Of a DNA stretch of 60,029 bases, positions 1 through 9,682 are shown piece by piece (positions within the stretch are counted from its first letter, which is position 1; every line of letters starts with the position of its first letter). The stretch comes from Isoptericola variabilis (lineage in GTDB: Bacteria; Actinomycetota; Actinomycetes; Actinomycetales; Cellulomonadaceae), in assembly GCF_001750215.1 (NCBI RefSeq), contig NZ_LWGM01000001.1, positions 1 through 60,029 of the forward strand, given 5' to 3'. The notes beneath the pieces were generated by a model. The model was not told the DNA's origin and ran no database searches. It was given only the letters and a program-made list of their open reading frames with translations. A program made the translations under genes and the position numbers.

Positions 1-528
1 GAGCGCGAGCGCGGCGGCGACGGCGTCGCGCAGCGCCCGCTCCCGCGCCGCCCGCTCGTGCGGCGTCTCCCCGGGCCGGCCCCGCTCCAGCACGCCCGTC
101 ATCGCGGACACCGCCGCGGCGCCGCAGACGGCGAAGCCCGTGGCCACGAGCAGCGACTCGTCGCGGGTGGTGCCCAGGCGCCGGCCGAGCAGCAGGGTGC
201 CCGCGAACGTCACCGCCAGCGTTCCGGCGACCACGACAAGCCCGCGCCAGCCCAGCGCGAGCACGTCCGGCACGGACAGGCGCAGGCCCAGCAGCACCAC
301 GCCCACGCGCAGAACCCGCCTCGCGACGACGGCGGTGCCGGGAGCCAGGACCGCCCAGCGGCGCCCGGCCGCGGGGGACCGGCGGGCGGCGGCGCCCGCG
401 GCGGTCCCCACGACGGCGCCGAGCACGAGGGCGAGCACGAGCGGCGAGACGGCGGGCGTCAGCGGGGCGAGGGCGAGCAGCGCCACCGTGGCGGCGGCGC
501 ACAGGAGCAGTCCGGGCAGGCGGGTCAC
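1..528 (-). CDS. YeiH/UPF0324-type putative sulfate exporter family transporter, N-terminal part (truncated by window edge)
   Basis: Reading the minus strand from a GTG at 526-528 gives an open frame of 176 codons that runs off the window start. The start is preceded by GAGAGG. The protein opens with hydrophobic helices rich in Leu, Ala and Val. It then carries a segment typical of the UPF0324/YeiH family, with RRVLRVGVVLLGLRLS followed by TFAGTLLLGRRLG and the small-residue motif GFAVCGAAAVSAM. The family comprises inner-membrane proteins of about 10 helices, annotated as putative sulfate exporters on weak evidence. The C-terminal half lies outside the window. Family assignment is fairly sure; substrate is unknown. 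Confidence 0.72.
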   Translation of the reverse strand, partial: MTRLPGLLLCAAATVALLALAPLTPAVSPLVLALVLGAVVGTAAGAAARRSPAAGRRWAVLAPGTAVVARRVLRVGVVLLGLRLSVPDVLALGWRGLVVVAGTLAVTFAGTLLLGRRLGTTRDESLLVATGFAVCGAAAVSAMTGVLERGRPGETPHERAARERALRDAVAAALAL

Positions 529-598
529 GGTGCCTACCCTCTCGCGAAGCGCCCGCGGTGGGCGTGTCGCACGCCACGTCCCGCTCACCTGCACGGTT

Positions 599-628
599 TT
601 GGAAGCAGGGCCGATCGTCGGGTAATGT
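599..628 (+). promoter_or_regulatory. Candidate promoter for the tRNA cluster
   Basis: TTGGAA at 599-604 and TAATGT at 623-628, 18 bp apart, match a housekeeping -35/-10 pair. They lie about 70 bp upstream of the tRNA-Gln gene, in the gap after the divergent transporter gene. This is pattern matching only. Confidence 0.4.
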
Positions 629-697
629 TCTCTGCCGTTGGCCCCTTCGGGACGGCGCCCCAGAGGCGTCGGATTTGTCCCGAAAGGTCCACCACCA

Positions 698-769
698 TGG
701 GGTATGGTGTAATTGGCAGCACGAGTGATTCTGGTTCACTTAGTCTAGGTTCGAGTCCTGGTACCCCAG
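698..769 (+). tRNA. tRNA-Gln (anticodon CTG)
   Basis: The acceptor stem TGGGGTA pairs with TACCCCA. The anticodon stem AGTGA/TCACT encloses the loop TTCTGGT, which places CTG at positions 34-36. A GGTTCGAGTCC T-arm is present. The gene is 72 nt with discriminator G; CCA is not encoded. Confidence 0.93.
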
Positions 770-833
770 CGCAGAGCACTGGCCGGCATCGGCTAGAGTT
801 CTCACGGCAGGTCCGGCGACGGACCGACGTCAC

Positions 834-906
834 GCCCCTATCGTCTAGTGGCCTAGGACGCCGCCCTCTCACGGCGGTAACGCGGGTTCAAATCCCGCTG
901 GGGGTA
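834..906 (+). tRNA. tRNA-Glu (anticodon CTC), copy 1
   Basis: The acceptor stem GCCCCTA pairs with TGGGGGT, using G-U pairs at the ends. The anticodon stem CCGCC/GGCGG holds the loop CTCTCAC, giving anticodon CTC. The T-arm is CGGGTTCAAATCCCG. The gene is 73 nt and is nearly identical to the next tRNA-Glu. Confidence 0.93.
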
Positions 907-966
907 CGCAGCTGCCGCACCGGTGACGGTGCGGCGACGCACCGGCTCTCCGGAGCCACAGTTCTA

Positions 967-1039
967 GCCCCTATCGTCTAGCGGCCTAGGACGCCGCCCT
1001 CTCACGGCGGTAACGCGGGTTCAAATCCCGCTGGGGGTA
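967..1039 (+). tRNA. tRNA-Glu (anticodon CTC), copy 2
   Basis: Same structure as copy 1, differing at one D-arm base (TAGCGG instead of TAGTGG). It lies 60 bp downstream and is followed at once by a strong terminator hairpin, so the Gln-Glu-Glu cluster is probably one transcript. Confidence 0.93.
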
Positions 1040-1044
1040 CAGCG

Positions 1045-1073
1045 GAAGGCCCGGTCCATCGGACCGGGCCTTC
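1045..1073 (+). terminator. Terminator after the tRNA cluster
   Basis: A perfect 13-bp stem (GAAGGCCCGGTCC paired with GGACCGGGCCTTC) with a 3-nt loop starts 6 bp after the second tRNA-Glu. Confidence 0.8.
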
Positions 1074-1148
1074 GTCGTTCCCGGGGTGCGGTCGACGGCG
1101 GCGTGGCGCAGGGAGGCGCGGCGCGGCGCCGGGGGAGGCGAGCCGGGG

Positions 1149-1313
1149 TCAGTCGAAGAGGCCGGCGACGAGGTCCACGATGCGCTCGAACGCGGTGGTG
1201 ATGACGTCCCACAGCGCCTCGACGATGTCGGCCGACCGGTCCGGGCTCGTGACGACGGCGTAGATCAGGAAGATCACGACGAGCCAGACGACGACGGTCC
1301 TGGTCCTGCGCAT
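1149..1313 (-). CDS. Small membrane protein, 54 aa, function unknown
   Basis: A short frame starts at ATG 1311-1313 with a GAGGGGA ribosome site just upstream. The product opens with MRRTRTVVVWLVVIFLIYAV, a basic N-terminus followed by one membrane helix (about residues 7-22). An amphipathic acidic C-terminal part of about 32 residues ends in VDLVAGLFD. Single-helix proteins of this size next to ndgR/leuCD are familiar in actinomycetes but have no known role. The good ribosome site and plausible membrane topology support it as real. Confidence 0.65.
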   Translation of the reverse strand: MRRTRTVVVWLVVIFLIYAVVTSPDRSADIVEALWDVITTAFERIVDLVAGLFD

Positions 1314-1433
1314 CGGGTCCCCTCGGTGTCTGGCCGGGCCGGTGTGCCGGCCGTCAGGCCGGGTCTCGGGCCGGGCGCGCCGCGGCGGCGCGCCCGACCC
1401 GCACTGTAGTGACCGGTGGGACGGGTGCCGGGG

Positions 1434-2153
1434 TCATTCCCCGGCGCGGCGCAGCACCTCGGTGAGGCGGTTGGCGGCCGCGACGACGGCGGCGGAGTGC
1501 AGGCGGCCGGGCTGGCGCGTGAGGCGCTCGACCGGGCCGGAGACCGACACGGCGGCGACGACCTTGCCCGAGGGCCCGCGCACCGGGGCGGACACGCTGG
1601 CGACGCCGAGCTCGCGCTCGGACACCGACTGCGCCCACCCGCGGCGTCGGACGCCGGACAGGATCGTGGCGGTGAACACGGCCTCGCGCAGGCCGCGGTG
1701 CAGGCGGTCCGGCTCCTCCCACGCCAGCAGCACCTGGGCGGCCGAGCCGGCGTGCATGGTGAGGGTCGCGCCCACGGGGATCGAGTCGCGCAGGCCGACG
1801 GGCCGCTCGGCGGCCGCGACGCAGACGCGGTGGTCGCCCTGGCGCCGGTAGAGCTGCGCGCTCTCGCCGGTGTGGTCGCGCAGCGCGATGAGCACCGGGT
1901 TGGCCGCCGCGAGCAGGCGGTCCTCGCCCGCCGCGGTGGCGAGCTCGTTGAGGCGCGGTCCGAGGATGAACCGGCCCTGCATGTCGCGCGCGACCAGCCG
2001 GTGGTGCTCGAGGGCCACGGCGAGGCGGTGCGCGGTCGGTCGCGCCAGGCCCGTCGAGGCCACGAGCTGCGCCAGCGTGGCGGGCCCGGCCTCGAGCGCG
2101 CCCAGCACGGACGCGGCCTTGTCCAGCACGCCGACTCCGCTAGTATCGTCCAT
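1434..2153 (-). CDS. ndgR: IclR-family regulator NdgR, controller of leuCD
   Basis: This is a 239-aa protein with an N-terminal winged helix-turn-helix (about residues 8-60: [15 protein letters not shown], then [23 protein letters not shown]). A C-terminal IclR effector-binding GAF-like domain follows. It is transcribed divergently from leuC with a 72-bp gap. In Streptomyces and other actinomycetes, NdgR/LeuR holds this position and controls leuCD and amino-acid metabolism. I start at ATG 2151-2153, where homology to the family begins, although the minus frame stays open far upstream across leuC. Confidence 0.9.
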   Translation of the reverse strand: MDDTSGVGVLDKAASVLGALEAGPATLAQLVASTGLARPTAHRLAVALEHHRLVARDMQGRFILGPRLNELATAAGEDRLLAAANPVLIALRDHTGESAQLYRRQGDHRVCVAAAERPVGLRDSIPVGATLTMHAGSAAQVLLAWEEPDRLHRGLREAVFTATILSGVRRRGWAQSVSERELGVASVSAPVRGPSGKVVAAVSVSGPVERLTRQPGRLHSAAVVAAANRLTEVLRRAGE

Positions 2154-2168
2154 AAGTCGATATTGCCG

Positions 2169-2183
2169 TCTCAGGTGCTGAGA
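2169..2183. promoter_or_regulatory. Candidate NdgR operator between ndgR and leuC
   Basis: TCTCAG-GTG-CTGAGA is a perfect 6-3-6 inverted repeat in the 72-bp divergent region. On the minus strand it lies between a possible -35 (TTGCAA) and a possible -10 (CAATAT) spaced 18 bp apart, which would suit autorepression of ndgR. It is inferred from position and symmetry only. Confidence 0.4.
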
Positions 2184-2225
2184 TTGCAAGTCGGCGGCAC
2201 CGAGCCCCGAGAAGGAGACGAGCAC

Positions 2226-3701
2226 ATGGCCGGCACGCTGGCGGAGAAGGTCTGGCAGGCGCACCTGGTGCGCCGTGGTTCCAACGGCGAGCCCGACCTC
2301 CTCTACATCGATCTCCACCTGCTGCACGAGGTCACGAGCCCGCAGGCCTTCGAGGGCCTGCGGCTGGCCGGGCGGCCGGTGCGCCGCCCCGACCTCACGA
2401 TCGCGACCGAGGACCACAACACCCCGACGCTCGACATCGACCTGCCGATCGCCGACGTCACCAGCCGCACGCAGATCGACCAGCTGCGCAAGAACGCCAA
2501 GGAGTTCGGCATCCGCCTGCACTCCCTGGGCGACTCCGACCAGGGGATCGTCCACCAGGTGGGACCGCAGCTGGGCCTGACGATGCCCGGCCTCACCGTC
2601 GTCTGCGGCGACTCGCACACCTCCACGCACGGCGCCTTCGGCGCCCTGGCGTTCGGCATCGGCACCTCCGAGGTGGAGCACGTGCTCGCCACCCAGACGC
2701 TGCCGCTCGCGCCGTTCAAGACGATGGCCATCACCGTCAACGGGCAGCTGCCGCCCGGCACGACGAGCAAGGACATCATCCTGGCGATCATCGCCAAGAT
2801 CGGCACCGGCGGCGGGCAGGGCTACGTGCTCGAGTACCGCGGCGAGGCCATCCGCTCCCTGTCGATGGAGGCGCGGATGACCATCTGCAACATGTCGATC
2901 GAGGCCGGCGCCCGCGCCGGCATGATCGCGCCGGACGAGACCACGTTCGAGTACCTCAAGGGCCGCCCGCACGCGCCGGAGGGCGCCGACTGGGACGCGG
3001 CCGTGGAGTACTGGAAGACGCTGCGCACCGACGACGACGCCACGTTCGACGCGGAGGTCGTGCTCGAGGCGTCCGACCTGGAGCCGTTCGTCACGTGGGG
3101 CACCAACCCCGGCCAGGGCCTGCCGCTGTCCGCGAGCGTGCCCGTGCCCGAGGAGATCGCCGACGAGAACGAGCGCGTCACGGCCGAGCGTGCCATCGAG
3201 TACATGGGCCTGACTCCGGGCACGCCGCTGCGCGACATCGCCGTGGACACCGTCTTCATCGGCTCGTGCACCAACGGCCGCATCGAGGACCTGCGCTCGG
3301 TGGCCAAGGTGCTGCAGGGCCGCACCAAGGCCGAGAACGTCCGCGTGCTCGTCGTGCCGTCCTCGGCCCGCGTGCGCCTGCAGGCCGAGGCCGAGGGCCT
3401 GGACGTCTTGTTCAAGGAGTTCGGCGCCGAGTGGCGCAACGCCGGGTGCTCGATGTGCCTCGGCATGAACCCGGACCAGCTCGCGCCGGGGGAGCGGTCG
3501 GCGTCGACGTCGAACCGCAACTTCGAGGGCCGGCAGGGCAAGGGCGGGCGCACCCACCTGGTCTCGCCGCTGGTCGCCGCGGCCACGGCCGTGCGCGGCA
3601 CGCTGTCCTCCGTCGCCGACCTCGACCTGCCCGCCGACGTCGACCTCACCACGTTCGACGGCTCGCCGCTGTCGCCGCTGGCCGCCCCGTCGCTCGTCTG
3701 A
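2226..3701 (+). CDS. leuC: 3-isopropylmalate dehydratase large subunit
   Basis: LeuC (491 aa) pairs with LeuD to isomerise 2-isopropylmalate to 3-isopropylmalate in leucine synthesis. The aconitase-type 4Fe-4S ligands are visible as the Cys in [13 protein letters not shown] and the CxxC in [15 protein letters not shown]. The signature [20 protein letters not shown] lies near residue 126. The length is normal. The ATG at 2226 has a GAAGGAG site 9 bp upstream; the frame is open further upstream, but homology begins here ([15 protein letters not shown]). leuD follows 26 bp downstream. Confidence 0.97.
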   Translation: MAGTLAEKVWQAHLVRRGSNGEPDLLYIDLHLLHEVTSPQAFEGLRLAGRPVRRPDLTIATEDHNTPTLDIDLPIADVTSRTQIDQLRKNAKEFGIRLHSLGDSDQGIVHQVGPQLGLTMPGLTVVCGDSHTSTHGAFGALAFGIGTSEVEHVLATQTLPLAPFKTMAITVNGQLPPGTTSKDIILAIIAKIGTGGGQGYVLEYRGEAIRSLSMEARMTICNMSIEAGARAGMIAPDETTFEYLKGRPHAPEGADWDAAVEYWKTLRTDDDATFDAEVVLEASDLEPFVTWGTNPGQGLPLSASVPVPEEIADENERVTAERAIEYMGLTPGTPLRDIAVDTVFIGSCTNGRIEDLRSVAKVLQGRTKAENVRVLVVPSSARVRLQAEAEGLDVLFKEFGAEWRNAGCSMCLGMNPDQLAPGERSASTSNRNFEGRQGKGGRTHLVSPLVAAATAVRGTLSSVADLDLPADVDLTTFDGSPLSPLAAPSLV

Positions 3702-3727
3702 CCGCCCCCGCCCCAGGAGTCATCGCC

Positions 3728-4375
3728 ATGGAGAAGTTCGTCAGCCACACGGGCGTCGGGGTGCCGCTGCGCCGCAGCAACGTCGACACCGACCAGATCA
3801 TCCCCGCCGTCTACCTCAAGCGGATCACGCGGACCGGGTTCGAGGACGCGCTGTTCGCCGCCTGGCGCGGCGACCCGTCGTTCGTGCTCAACCAGGACGC
3901 CTACCGCAGCGGCTCGGTCCTCGTGGCCGGCCCCGACTTCGGGACCGGGTCCTCGCGCGAGCACGCCGTGTGGGCGCTCAAGGACTACGGCTTCAGGGTC
4001 GTGCTCGCCTCGCGGTTCGCGGACATCTTCCGCGGCAACTCGGGCAAGCAGGGCCTCGTGGCCGGCGTCGTGGCGCAGGAGGACATCGAGCTGCTCTGGA
4101 AGATCCTCGAGACCAAGCCGGGCACCGAGGTGACCGTCGACCTCGAGGAGCGCACCGTCCACGCCGACGACGTCACGGTGCCGTTCCAGATCGACGACTA
4201 CACCCGCTGGCGCCTCATGGAGGGCCTCGACGACATCGGCCTCACGCTGCAGCGCGAGGACGAGATCGCGGCCTTCGAGGCGCAGCGCGAGGCCTGGCGG
4301 CCCCGGACGCTGCCCGCCAAGCACCTGCCGTCCGTGCCCGTCGAGCCGGCCCGGCCGGTGGAGCGCACGGCCTGA
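3728..4375 (+). CDS. leuD: 3-isopropylmalate dehydratase small subunit
   Basis: LeuD (215 aa) is the swivel-domain partner of LeuC. It begins [30 protein letters not shown] and carries the small-subunit motif [17 protein letters not shown] followed by [14 protein letters not shown]. Its stop is followed within 30 bp by a strong hairpin terminator, so leuC-leuD forms a two-gene operon. The ATG at 3728 follows CAGGAGTCATCGCC. Confidence 0.97.
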   Translation: MEKFVSHTGVGVPLRRSNVDTDQIIPAVYLKRITRTGFEDALFAAWRGDPSFVLNQDAYRSGSVLVAGPDFGTGSSREHAVWALKDYGFRVVLASRFADIFRGNSGKQGLVAGVVAQEDIELLWKILETKPGTEVTVDLEERTVHADDVTVPFQIDDYTRWRLMEGLDDIGLTLQREDEIAAFEAQREAWRPRTLPAKHLPSVPVEPARPVERTA

Positions 4376-4405
4376 GACGTCCCCACCCTGCGAGTGTCGG
4401 GACCC

Positions 4406-4437
4406 AGGGCCCGGCTGCCGATCGGCAGCCGGGCCCT
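4406..4437 (+). terminator. Terminator after leuCD
   Basis: A 15-bp perfect stem (AGGGCCCGGCTGCCG and its complement) with a 2-nt loop lies 30 bp after the leuD stop. It also sits downstream of the oppositely oriented LLM oxidoreductase gene, so it may work in both directions. Confidence 0.75.
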
Positions 4438-4513
4438 TCCGCGTCCGCGGGCGGGGCGCCCTCACCGGCCGCGTCAACGGCCGGCCGCGGCGTCGTCGCG
4501 GCGCGAGCGGACC

Positions 4514-5377
4514 TCAGAGCCGCGGCGGCCCCTGGCGCACCTTCTCCAGCAGCACCTCGGGCGTCGTCGTGGTCGGGTCCCACCACGACTCGAGCCACCA
4601 CGTCGCGCCCGCGTCCGCCAGCTCGCGGGCCTGCTCGGCGGCGACCTGCGGATCGGCGTCCAGGCGGCCCTGGTAGGCGACCTCGAACGGCCCGGCGTCC
4701 GGCCCGCGCCGCTCGGCGATCCAGGTCATGAGCTCGCGGATCGCCTTCGCGTCGGCCTCGGCGTCTTCCGGCGACTCGCCGCGCACCTGCGGCACGATGC
4801 CGTCCCAGCGCAGCGCGCGCTCCAGGCTCTTGCGCGGCGGGCGCTCGGCGTCCCACACACCGACGGGCCACACCGGCACGCGGCCGCGTACCGGCGGCTT
4901 TGGGAACCGGAACGCGCCCGTCTTGACCAGCTCGCCGTCGTAGTCGAACTTCTCCCCGGCCCACGACCGCTCCAGCCAGCCCAGCACCTCGTCGAGCAGC
5001 TTCGCCCGCTCGCGCAGCGTGACCGGCTGGCCGGGCACCGACGTGAACGCCTGGTCCGTCGGCACGCCCACGCCGACCGGCAGCACGAGGCGGCCGCCGG
5101 ACAGGTGGTCGACCGTCAGCACCTGCTGGGCGAGCTCCCACGGGCGGCGCCGGGGGAGGGCGAAGACCAGGGCGCCCAGCGTGATCCGCTCGGTCACCGC
5201 CGCCACCGCGGCCAGCAACGAGAACGGGTCCCAGGTCGGGTGGGCGTCGAAGCCCTCCTCGTCGAGGCTCACGCCGTCCCAGCTGAAGAAGCCGTCCCAG
5301 CCGTGCTCCTCCGCCTCGCGCGCCAGCCGTACCTGCTGCTCCGGCGAGCCGTAGCTCCCCACGAATCCGAACCGCAT
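4514..5377 (-). CDS. LLM-class flavin-dependent oxidoreductase
   Basis: This 287-aa protein has the luciferase-like (bacterial LLM) fold. It begins MRFGFVGSYGSPEQQVRLAREAEEHGWDGFFSWD, then shows the TERITLGALVF strand and the VDHLSGGRLVLPVGVG flavin-binding segment typical of the family. These enzymes use FMN or F420; the cofactor cannot be told from sequence by eye. It stands alone, convergent with leuD. Substrate unknown. Confidence 0.85.
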   Translation of the reverse strand: MRFGFVGSYGSPEQQVRLAREAEEHGWDGFFSWDGVSLDEEGFDAHPTWDPFSLLAAVAAVTERITLGALVFALPRRRPWELAQQVLTVDHLSGGRLVLPVGVGVPTDQAFTSVPGQPVTLRERAKLLDEVLGWLERSWAGEKFDYDGELVKTGAFRFPKPPVRGRVPVWPVGVWDAERPPRKSLERALRWDGIVPQVRGESPEDAEADAKAIRELMTWIAERRGPDAGPFEVAYQGRLDADPQVAAEQARELADAGATWWLESWWDPTTTTPEVLLEKVRQGPPRL

Positions 5378-5513
5378 CGTCCGTCCCTCCGTCGTCGTCA
5401 GGCACGCACCAGGCTACGAGCGGCCGCCGACAACGCCGCCGACACGGCGCCGACAGGGCGCCGACACGCTGCGGGGCGCCGGCGGCGGGTGATGTCGCGG
5501 CCCGAGAGGTGCT

Positions 5514-6023
5514 GTGAGACTGGCGCCCATGGAGACCCTCGTCGTCGTCCTGCTCGCCCTCGCCGCCGTCGGCGCCGCCCTCGCGGCGGGCGTGTTCTTC
5601 GCGTTCTCGGGCTTCGTGGTGCAGGGGCTCGACCTGCTGCCCGCGCCCGAGGCCGCCCGGGCCATGCGGTCGGTCAACGTCACCGCGGTGCGCCCGCCGC
5701 TCATGCTCGTGCTGTTCGGCACCGCGCTCGTGGCCGTGGTCGTCGCGGTGGTGGCCGTCGTCGACGGCACGGGCGGTGCCGGGTGGGCGGTCGCGGGCGC
5801 CGCCGTCTACCTCGTGACGGTCGTCGGCGTCACCGCCGCGGCGAACGTGCCGCGCAACACCGCGCTGGCCGCCACGCCCGGGCAGGACGAGGCGCTCGCG
5901 CGGGCGTGGGCGGCGTTCCGGCCGGGGTGGGCCGCGTGGAACCACGTGCGAACCGTCGGCGGGACCGTCGCGGCCGCGCTGTTCGTCGTCGCGCTCTTCG
6001 GTGCGGCGGGAGGTGCGGCATGA
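5514..6023 (+). CDS. DUF1772 (anthrone oxygenase-like) membrane protein
   Basis: This 169-aa protein has about four hydrophobic helices and the DUF1772 layout: N-terminal helix LVVVLLALAAVGAALAAGVFFAFSG, then conserved MRSVNVTAVRPP and a terminal SFRPGWxxWNHVRT-like stretch (AAFRPGWAAWNHVRTVGG). The GTG at 5514 is chosen because GAGAGG lies 4 bp upstream; an ATG at 5529 in the same frame is the alternative. The stop overlaps the next start (ATGA), so the two genes are translationally coupled. Members of this family are often annotated as anthrone oxygenase-like, but function here is unknown. Confidence 0.8.
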   Translation: MRLAPMETLVVVLLALAAVGAALAAGVFFAFSGFVVQGLDLLPAPEAARAMRSVNVTAVRPPLMLVLFGTALVAVVVAVVAVVDGTGGAGWAVAGAAVYLVTVVGVTAAANVPRNTALAATPGQDEALARAWAAFRPGWAAWNHVRTVGGTVAAALFVVALFGAAGGAA

Positions 6024-6559
6024 CCCGGTACGTCGGCCTGTTGCGCGGCATCGCGCCGTCGAACCCGGCCATGCGCAACGCCAACCTGCGGCGCGTCGCC
6101 GAGGGCGTCGGGCTGCGGGACGTGCGGACGGTGATCTCGAGCGGCAACCTCGTGTTCGACAGCGACGCCGAGGCCGAGGAGGTCGAGGCCCGGCTCGAGG
6201 CGGCCTGGCCGGAGCAGCTGGGCTTCGCCAGCAGGTCGATCGTGCGCAGCCGCGAGGAGGTCGACCGCCTCGTGGCGGCGGACCCGTTCGCCGGCCTGGA
6301 GCACGGGCCGACGTCGTACCTGCTGGTCACGTTCGTCCAGGACCGGGCGCGGTGGGCCGAGCCGCCGGTGCCCGCGCCCGACGGCGTCGCCTACCGCGTC
6401 GTCGGCGCCGCGCACGGCACCGTCCTCAGTGTCACCGACACCACCGTGCGGTCGGCCGACGTGATGACGTGGCTGGAGAAGGCCTACGGCACCGGCATCT
6501 CCTCGCGCACCTGGCGCACCGTGCTGCGCCTGCGCGACGCGCTCGCGCAGGACCGGTAG
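6020..6559 (+). CDS. DUF1697 domain protein
   Basis: This 179-aa protein belongs to DUF1697. It begins with MTRYVGLLRGIAPSNPAMRNANLRR, the usual family opening (YxxLLRGINVG...), followed by LRDVRTVISSGNLVFDSD and C-terminal TWLEKAYGTGISSRTWRTVLRL. The biochemical role of the family is not known. It overlaps the previous gene by 4 bp and probably shares its transcript. Confidence 0.88.
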   Translation: MTRYVGLLRGIAPSNPAMRNANLRRVAEGVGLRDVRTVISSGNLVFDSDAEAEEVEARLEAAWPEQLGFASRSIVRSREEVDRLVAADPFAGLEHGPTSYLLVTFVQDRARWAEPPVPAPDGVAYRVVGAAHGTVLSVTDTTVRSADVMTWLEKAYGTGISSRTWRTVLRLRDALAQDR

Positions 6560-6603
6560 GGGCCAGTAACGCACCTCACGCCACGGCGGCCTTGCGTTGA
6601 GAA

Positions 6604-6616
6604 TAGGCTGGGCGCC
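6604..6616 (+). promoter_or_regulatory. Candidate -10 element for a leaderless lpdA transcript
   Basis: TAGGCT at 6604-6609 ends 7 bp before the lpdA ATG, so transcription would start at or beside the A of the start codon. No ribosome site is visible upstream, which fits a leaderless mRNA, a common arrangement in actinobacteria. No good -35 is visible. Confidence 0.35.
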
Positions 6617-8006
<1,390 letters not shown>

Positions 8007-8020
<14 letters not shown>

Positions 8021-8123
8021 GTTGATGGCTCTGCCGGCACTTCCCGGCAGACCTGGTCAGAGGCCCGGATCTGCGGAAAACCGCAGGTCCGGGCCTCTTT
8101 CTGTCTCGGGGTGTCGAGGACAC
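8007..8123 (+). repeat. attL: left direct repeat, lpdA 3' end plus terminator
   Basis: The repeat starts TGATCAACTTCT (lpdA codons for Ile-Asn-Phe) and ends GTGTCGAGGACAC. It matches 50704-50820 with only a few substitutions and two 1-bp indels, all in the first 65 bp. The last 50 bp, from GCGGAAAACCGCAGG onward, is identical in both copies. Integrase translation starts at 8203. Confidence 0.85.
8059..8098 (+). terminator. lpdA terminator, part of attL
   Basis: AGAGGCCCGGA pairs with TCCGGGCCTCT, with an inner TGCGG-aaaa-CCGCA stem, followed by TTTCTGTCT. It is an intrinsic terminator for lpdA and is duplicated in the right repeat. Confidence 0.85.
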
Positions 8124-8202
8124 CTAGAGACAGGGGTGGCCCGAGAAACCCATCCGCTATGGCACGGGGATGGCACGACGGGCACGACCAGGAGGCAGAG
8201 AC

Positions 8203-9474
8203 ATGGCTGAGAACAAGGCGGCGCGGCAGCGCCGCGAGGCATGGGGGAGCCTGCGGAGGCTCCCCTCGAAGCGGTGGCAGGTTCGCTACACCGGGCCCGA
8301 CGGGAACGCGTACTCGGCGCGGACCGAGGACGGCAGGGCGCTGACGTTCCTCACCAAGGGCGACGCGCGGGCGTGGCTGAACCGGGTGCACGAGGCCATC
8401 GGGCGGGGGGAGTGGGAGCCGCCGGACGCGGTCGCCCGCCGGCGCCAGGAGGAGGCCAAGGCCGCGGCCCTGCGCGACGTCAGTTTCCGGGAGTACGCCG
8501 AGCGCTGGCTCGAGCGCATCGAGTCCGAGCCGGGCAGGGGCGGCAGGATGCGCAAGCCCGGCACCGTGCTGATGTACCGCGGCCGGGTGGTCAACTACCT
8601 GCTCGAGCCGCTCGGCGACACCAAGGTCCGCGACATCGACACCGAGGTGGTCCGCGCCCTCACCAAGCACCTCGTCGCCCTGCCGTCACGGATCCGCCCG
8701 CACGCCAAGCAGAACGGCGTCGCCGGCGATGCGATCGACGTGCTGAAGATGATCCTGCGTGCCGCCGTGCGTGACGGCGTTCTCGCCACGATGCCCGACG
8801 TCGCGACGCCGGCCCGCAAGTCGGTGCGCCACGACCAGGACCACACGCCCGAGGACGACGTCGCCACCCCGACCCAGGTCGAGGAGCTGTACGCGGCGAT
8901 CCCACAGCCGTGGAGCATCGCCGTCCTGTTCGCCGCGTGGTGCCAGCTGCGGCGCGGGGAGGTGCTCGGCCTGCAGCGGCGCGACATCGCCTGGAACGTC
9001 GACCGCACGGCGGCGACGCTGTACGTGCGGCGCCAGAAGAACGGCTCCAGCGGCGAGCTCACCGACCCTAAGTCCGCACAAGGCGTCCGGTCGATGGCCG
9101 TCCCACCGCTCATGATCGACCGGCTGCGCGAGCACCTCGACGAGCGGGTCGCCGAGGCTCGGACCGCTCCGGTCGTGCCCAAGGTGGCGAGGGGGCTCGA
9201 GCACATGCCCGTCTCGACCTGGAACCTCATTTGGGTGGAGCACCGTGAGCTCGTCGCCGGGCTGCCGGAGGGCTACCGATTCCACGACCTGCGGCACACC
9301 GGTCTGACGCGATTCGCCCAGGAGGGGGCGACGCTCGCAGAGCTCATGCGCCGCGGCGGGCACGCCGACATCCACGTGGTGCTGCGCTACCAGAAGGCGA
9401 CGATGGCGCGGGACGTCGAGCTCGCCGCGCGGATGAGCGCGACCGTCGTCGAGGAGATCCGGCGGGCCCGGTGA
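8203..9474 (+). CDS. Tyrosine site-specific recombinase (phage-type integrase)
   Basis: This 423-aa integrase has an N-terminal arm-binding region, a core-binding SAM-like domain (about residues 92-205) and a catalytic domain (about 225-410). The active-site set is complete: Arg250 in CQLRRGE, Lys290 in DPKSAQGVR, His361 and Arg364 in HDLRHTGLTRF, His387 in RGGHADIHV, and Tyr396 in LRYQK. The ATG at 8203 is preferred over an upstream in-frame ATG at 8170 because GGAGG lies 8 bp before it. Position directly beside attL marks it as the enzyme that inserted the island into lpdA. Confidence 0.95.
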   Translation: MAENKAARQRREAWGSLRRLPSKRWQVRYTGPDGNAYSARTEDGRALTFLTKGDARAWLNRVHEAIGRGEWEPPDAVARRRQEEAKAAALRDVSFREYAERWLERIESEPGRGGRMRKPGTVLMYRGRVVNYLLEPLGDTKVRDIDTEVVRALTKHLVALPSRIRPHAKQNGVAGDAIDVLKMILRAAVRDGVLATMPDVATPARKSVRHDQDHTPEDDVATPTQVEELYAAIPQPWSIAVLFAAWCQLRRGEVLGLQRRDIAWNVDRTAATLYVRRQKNGSSGELTDPKSAQGVRSMAVPPLMIDRLREHLDERVAEARTAPVVPKVARGLEHMPVSTWNLIWVEHRELVAGLPEGYRFHDLRHTGLTRFAQEGATLAELMRRGGHADIHVVLRYQKATMARDVELAARMSATVVEEIRRAR

Positions 9475-9521
9475 GAGATGGCGAAGCTCGCGCCATCGAG
9501 TACGGCTTGGAACCGCGATGG

Positions 9522-9579
9522 CTGCGTAGCCCTACGTGGGTGTCTGCGTAGCCCTTGCCGGTTGGAGCCGCGTAGCCCC
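9522..9579 (+). repeat. Three short tandem copies of (C)TGCGTAGCCC
   Basis: CTGCGTAGCCC occurs at 9522-9532 and 9544-9554, and CCGCGTAGCCC at about 9568-9578, a spacing of 22-25 bp. Single GCGTAGCC copies recur at 28262 and 50888 beside the DUF2945 cassettes, and TCGTAGCC recurs at about 43983. They could be integrase arm sites or recombination scars; function unknown. Confidence 0.45.
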
Positions 9580-9594
9580 CCGTGATGGGCGATT

Positions 9595-9621
9595 GCGGTT
9601 CCGCCCGCGGGGCGGAACCGC
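9595..9621. terminator. Hairpin between the convergent integrase and ThuA-like genes
   Basis: A perfect 11-bp stem (GCGGTTCCGCC paired with GGCGGAACCGC) has a 5-nt loop. It lacks a T-tract but lies between two convergent stops, so a bidirectional terminator is the likely role. Confidence 0.5.
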
Positions 9622-9682
9622 GGGCGCTCAGCGAGTTCCCCGGATTCGCATAGCGCTGATCGATCGGGCTATGCAGCGAGGG

